NCBI GenBank assembly: GCA_023146365.1
Contig: JAGLCE010000095.1
Location: forward strand, 1-6,143
DNA length: 6,143 nt
Direction of reading: 5' to 3'
Origin: Endozoicomonadaceae bacterium
GTDB taxonomy: Bacteria > Pseudomonadota > Gammaproteobacteria > Pseudomonadales > Endozoicomonadaceae
Below are positions 6,054 to 6,143 of the stretch, piece by piece; within the stretch, counting starts at the first letter, position 1; the number at the start of each line of letters is the position of its first letter. Made by a program: the position numbers and the translations under genes. The notes under the pieces are model-generated. The model ran no database searches and was not told the DNA's origin. It worked only from the letters and a program-made list of their open reading frames with translations.

Positions 6054-6071
6054 AGTCCGACAGACTGCTAG
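6054..6071 (-). repeat. IS1182-family right terminal inverted repeat (with CTAG)
   Basis: It is the exact reverse complement of 3449-3466, lying 67 bp upstream of the transposase ATG. The transposase promoter should lie in 5987-6053, but no clear consensus boxes stand out. Confidence 0.88.
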
Positions 6072-6143
6072 TAGGGAATCAATTGCACTGGGTTCTTGAT
6101 GTGGCTTTTGATGAAGATCGTTGCAGGGCAAGAGAAGGCTTTG
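6068..6143 (+). pseudogene. ISAs1-family transposase fragment (C-terminal region, runs off window)
   Basis: From 6071 the plus strand reads VGNQLHWVLDVAFDEDRCRA followed by REGF to the window edge. ISAs1-family transposases carry H-W-x-(I/V)-E-N-x-L-H-W-x-L-D-V-x-F-x-E-D near their C-terminus, so this is a clear match starting in the middle of that motif. Everything upstream is missing: the fragment abuts the IS1182 terminus, and the sequence on the other side of that element (3365-3448) is not recognisable as ISAs1. The usual Glu of the motif is Gly here (GGG at 6074-6076, one base from GAG). The gene is 5'-truncated and presumably dead. More of it may continue beyond 6143. Confidence 0.8.

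Larger units (their letters stand above)
3449..6071 (-). mobile_element. IS1182-family insertion sequence, interrupted by an IS30-family element
   Basis: The boundaries come from perfect 18-bp inverted ends: CTAGCAGTCTGTCGGACT at 3449-3466 and its reverse complement at 6054-6071. The outer CTAG (3449-3452, 6068-6071) may be a target duplication, leaving 14-bp terminal repeats. Without the nested IS30 element and one CTAG copy (4442-5475) the element is about 1.6 kb, a normal IS1182-family size. It carries one transposase gene on the minus strand, split in two. The 178-bp stretch between the left terminus and the transposase stop (3467-3644) is noncoding and AT-rich near the end. Transposition by its own enzyme is impossible, but the intact ends could still be used in trans. 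Confidence 0.88.

Noticed and set aside
1..6143. CRISPR array, toxin-antitoxin pair, defence system or riboswitch
   Set aside because: No regularly spaced repeats, matching gene pairs or conserved riboswitch core were found on either strand.

Overview
The window suggests a gammaproteobacterial chromosome: it has an H-NS-type nucleoid protein of classical length, a tRNA-Pro(CGG) closely resembling E. coli proK, and a class II (plant-type) DAHP synthase. No gene pins down the genus. The density of decayed, nested insertion sequences fits an IS-rich host-associated or accessory-laden genome, but that is inference.

Left half (1-2930) is ordinary chromosome. A promoter with an extended -10 precedes an H-NS family gene (236-655, +). 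A perfect 11-bp hairpin follows it. Then come a well-formed promoter and tRNA-Pro(CGG) (879-955, +). A probably bidirectional terminator (964-992) separates the tRNA from a convergent minus-strand pair: a small unrecognised membrane-anchored protein (2545-2889) and, downstream of it, class II DAHP synthase (1023-2468), the entry enzyme of the shikimate pathway, which has its own -10 box.

Right half (2937-6143) is an insertion-sequence graveyard. From left to right it holds a solitary IS30-type terminus (2937-2956); a decayed 5' part of an IS5-type transposase (2977 to about 3364); an IS1182-family element (3449-6071, with perfect 18-bp ends including CTAG) whose transposase is cut in two by an IS30-family element (4442-5471); and the C-terminal piece of an ISAs1-family transposase running off the right edge (6068-6143). 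Each transposase reading frame seen here is broken or partial. The IS1182 frame is restored exactly when the IS30 element and one CTAG copy are removed. The IS30 frame is broken by what looks like an 11-nt slippage deletion.

I found no new multi-gene system, defence island or CRISPR. The most informative material is the insertion history: five CTAG tetranucleotides mark the ends of two unrelated IS families, the IS30 target was an imperfect palindrome, and the IS30 transposase stop codon lies in the CTAG just outside the element tip.
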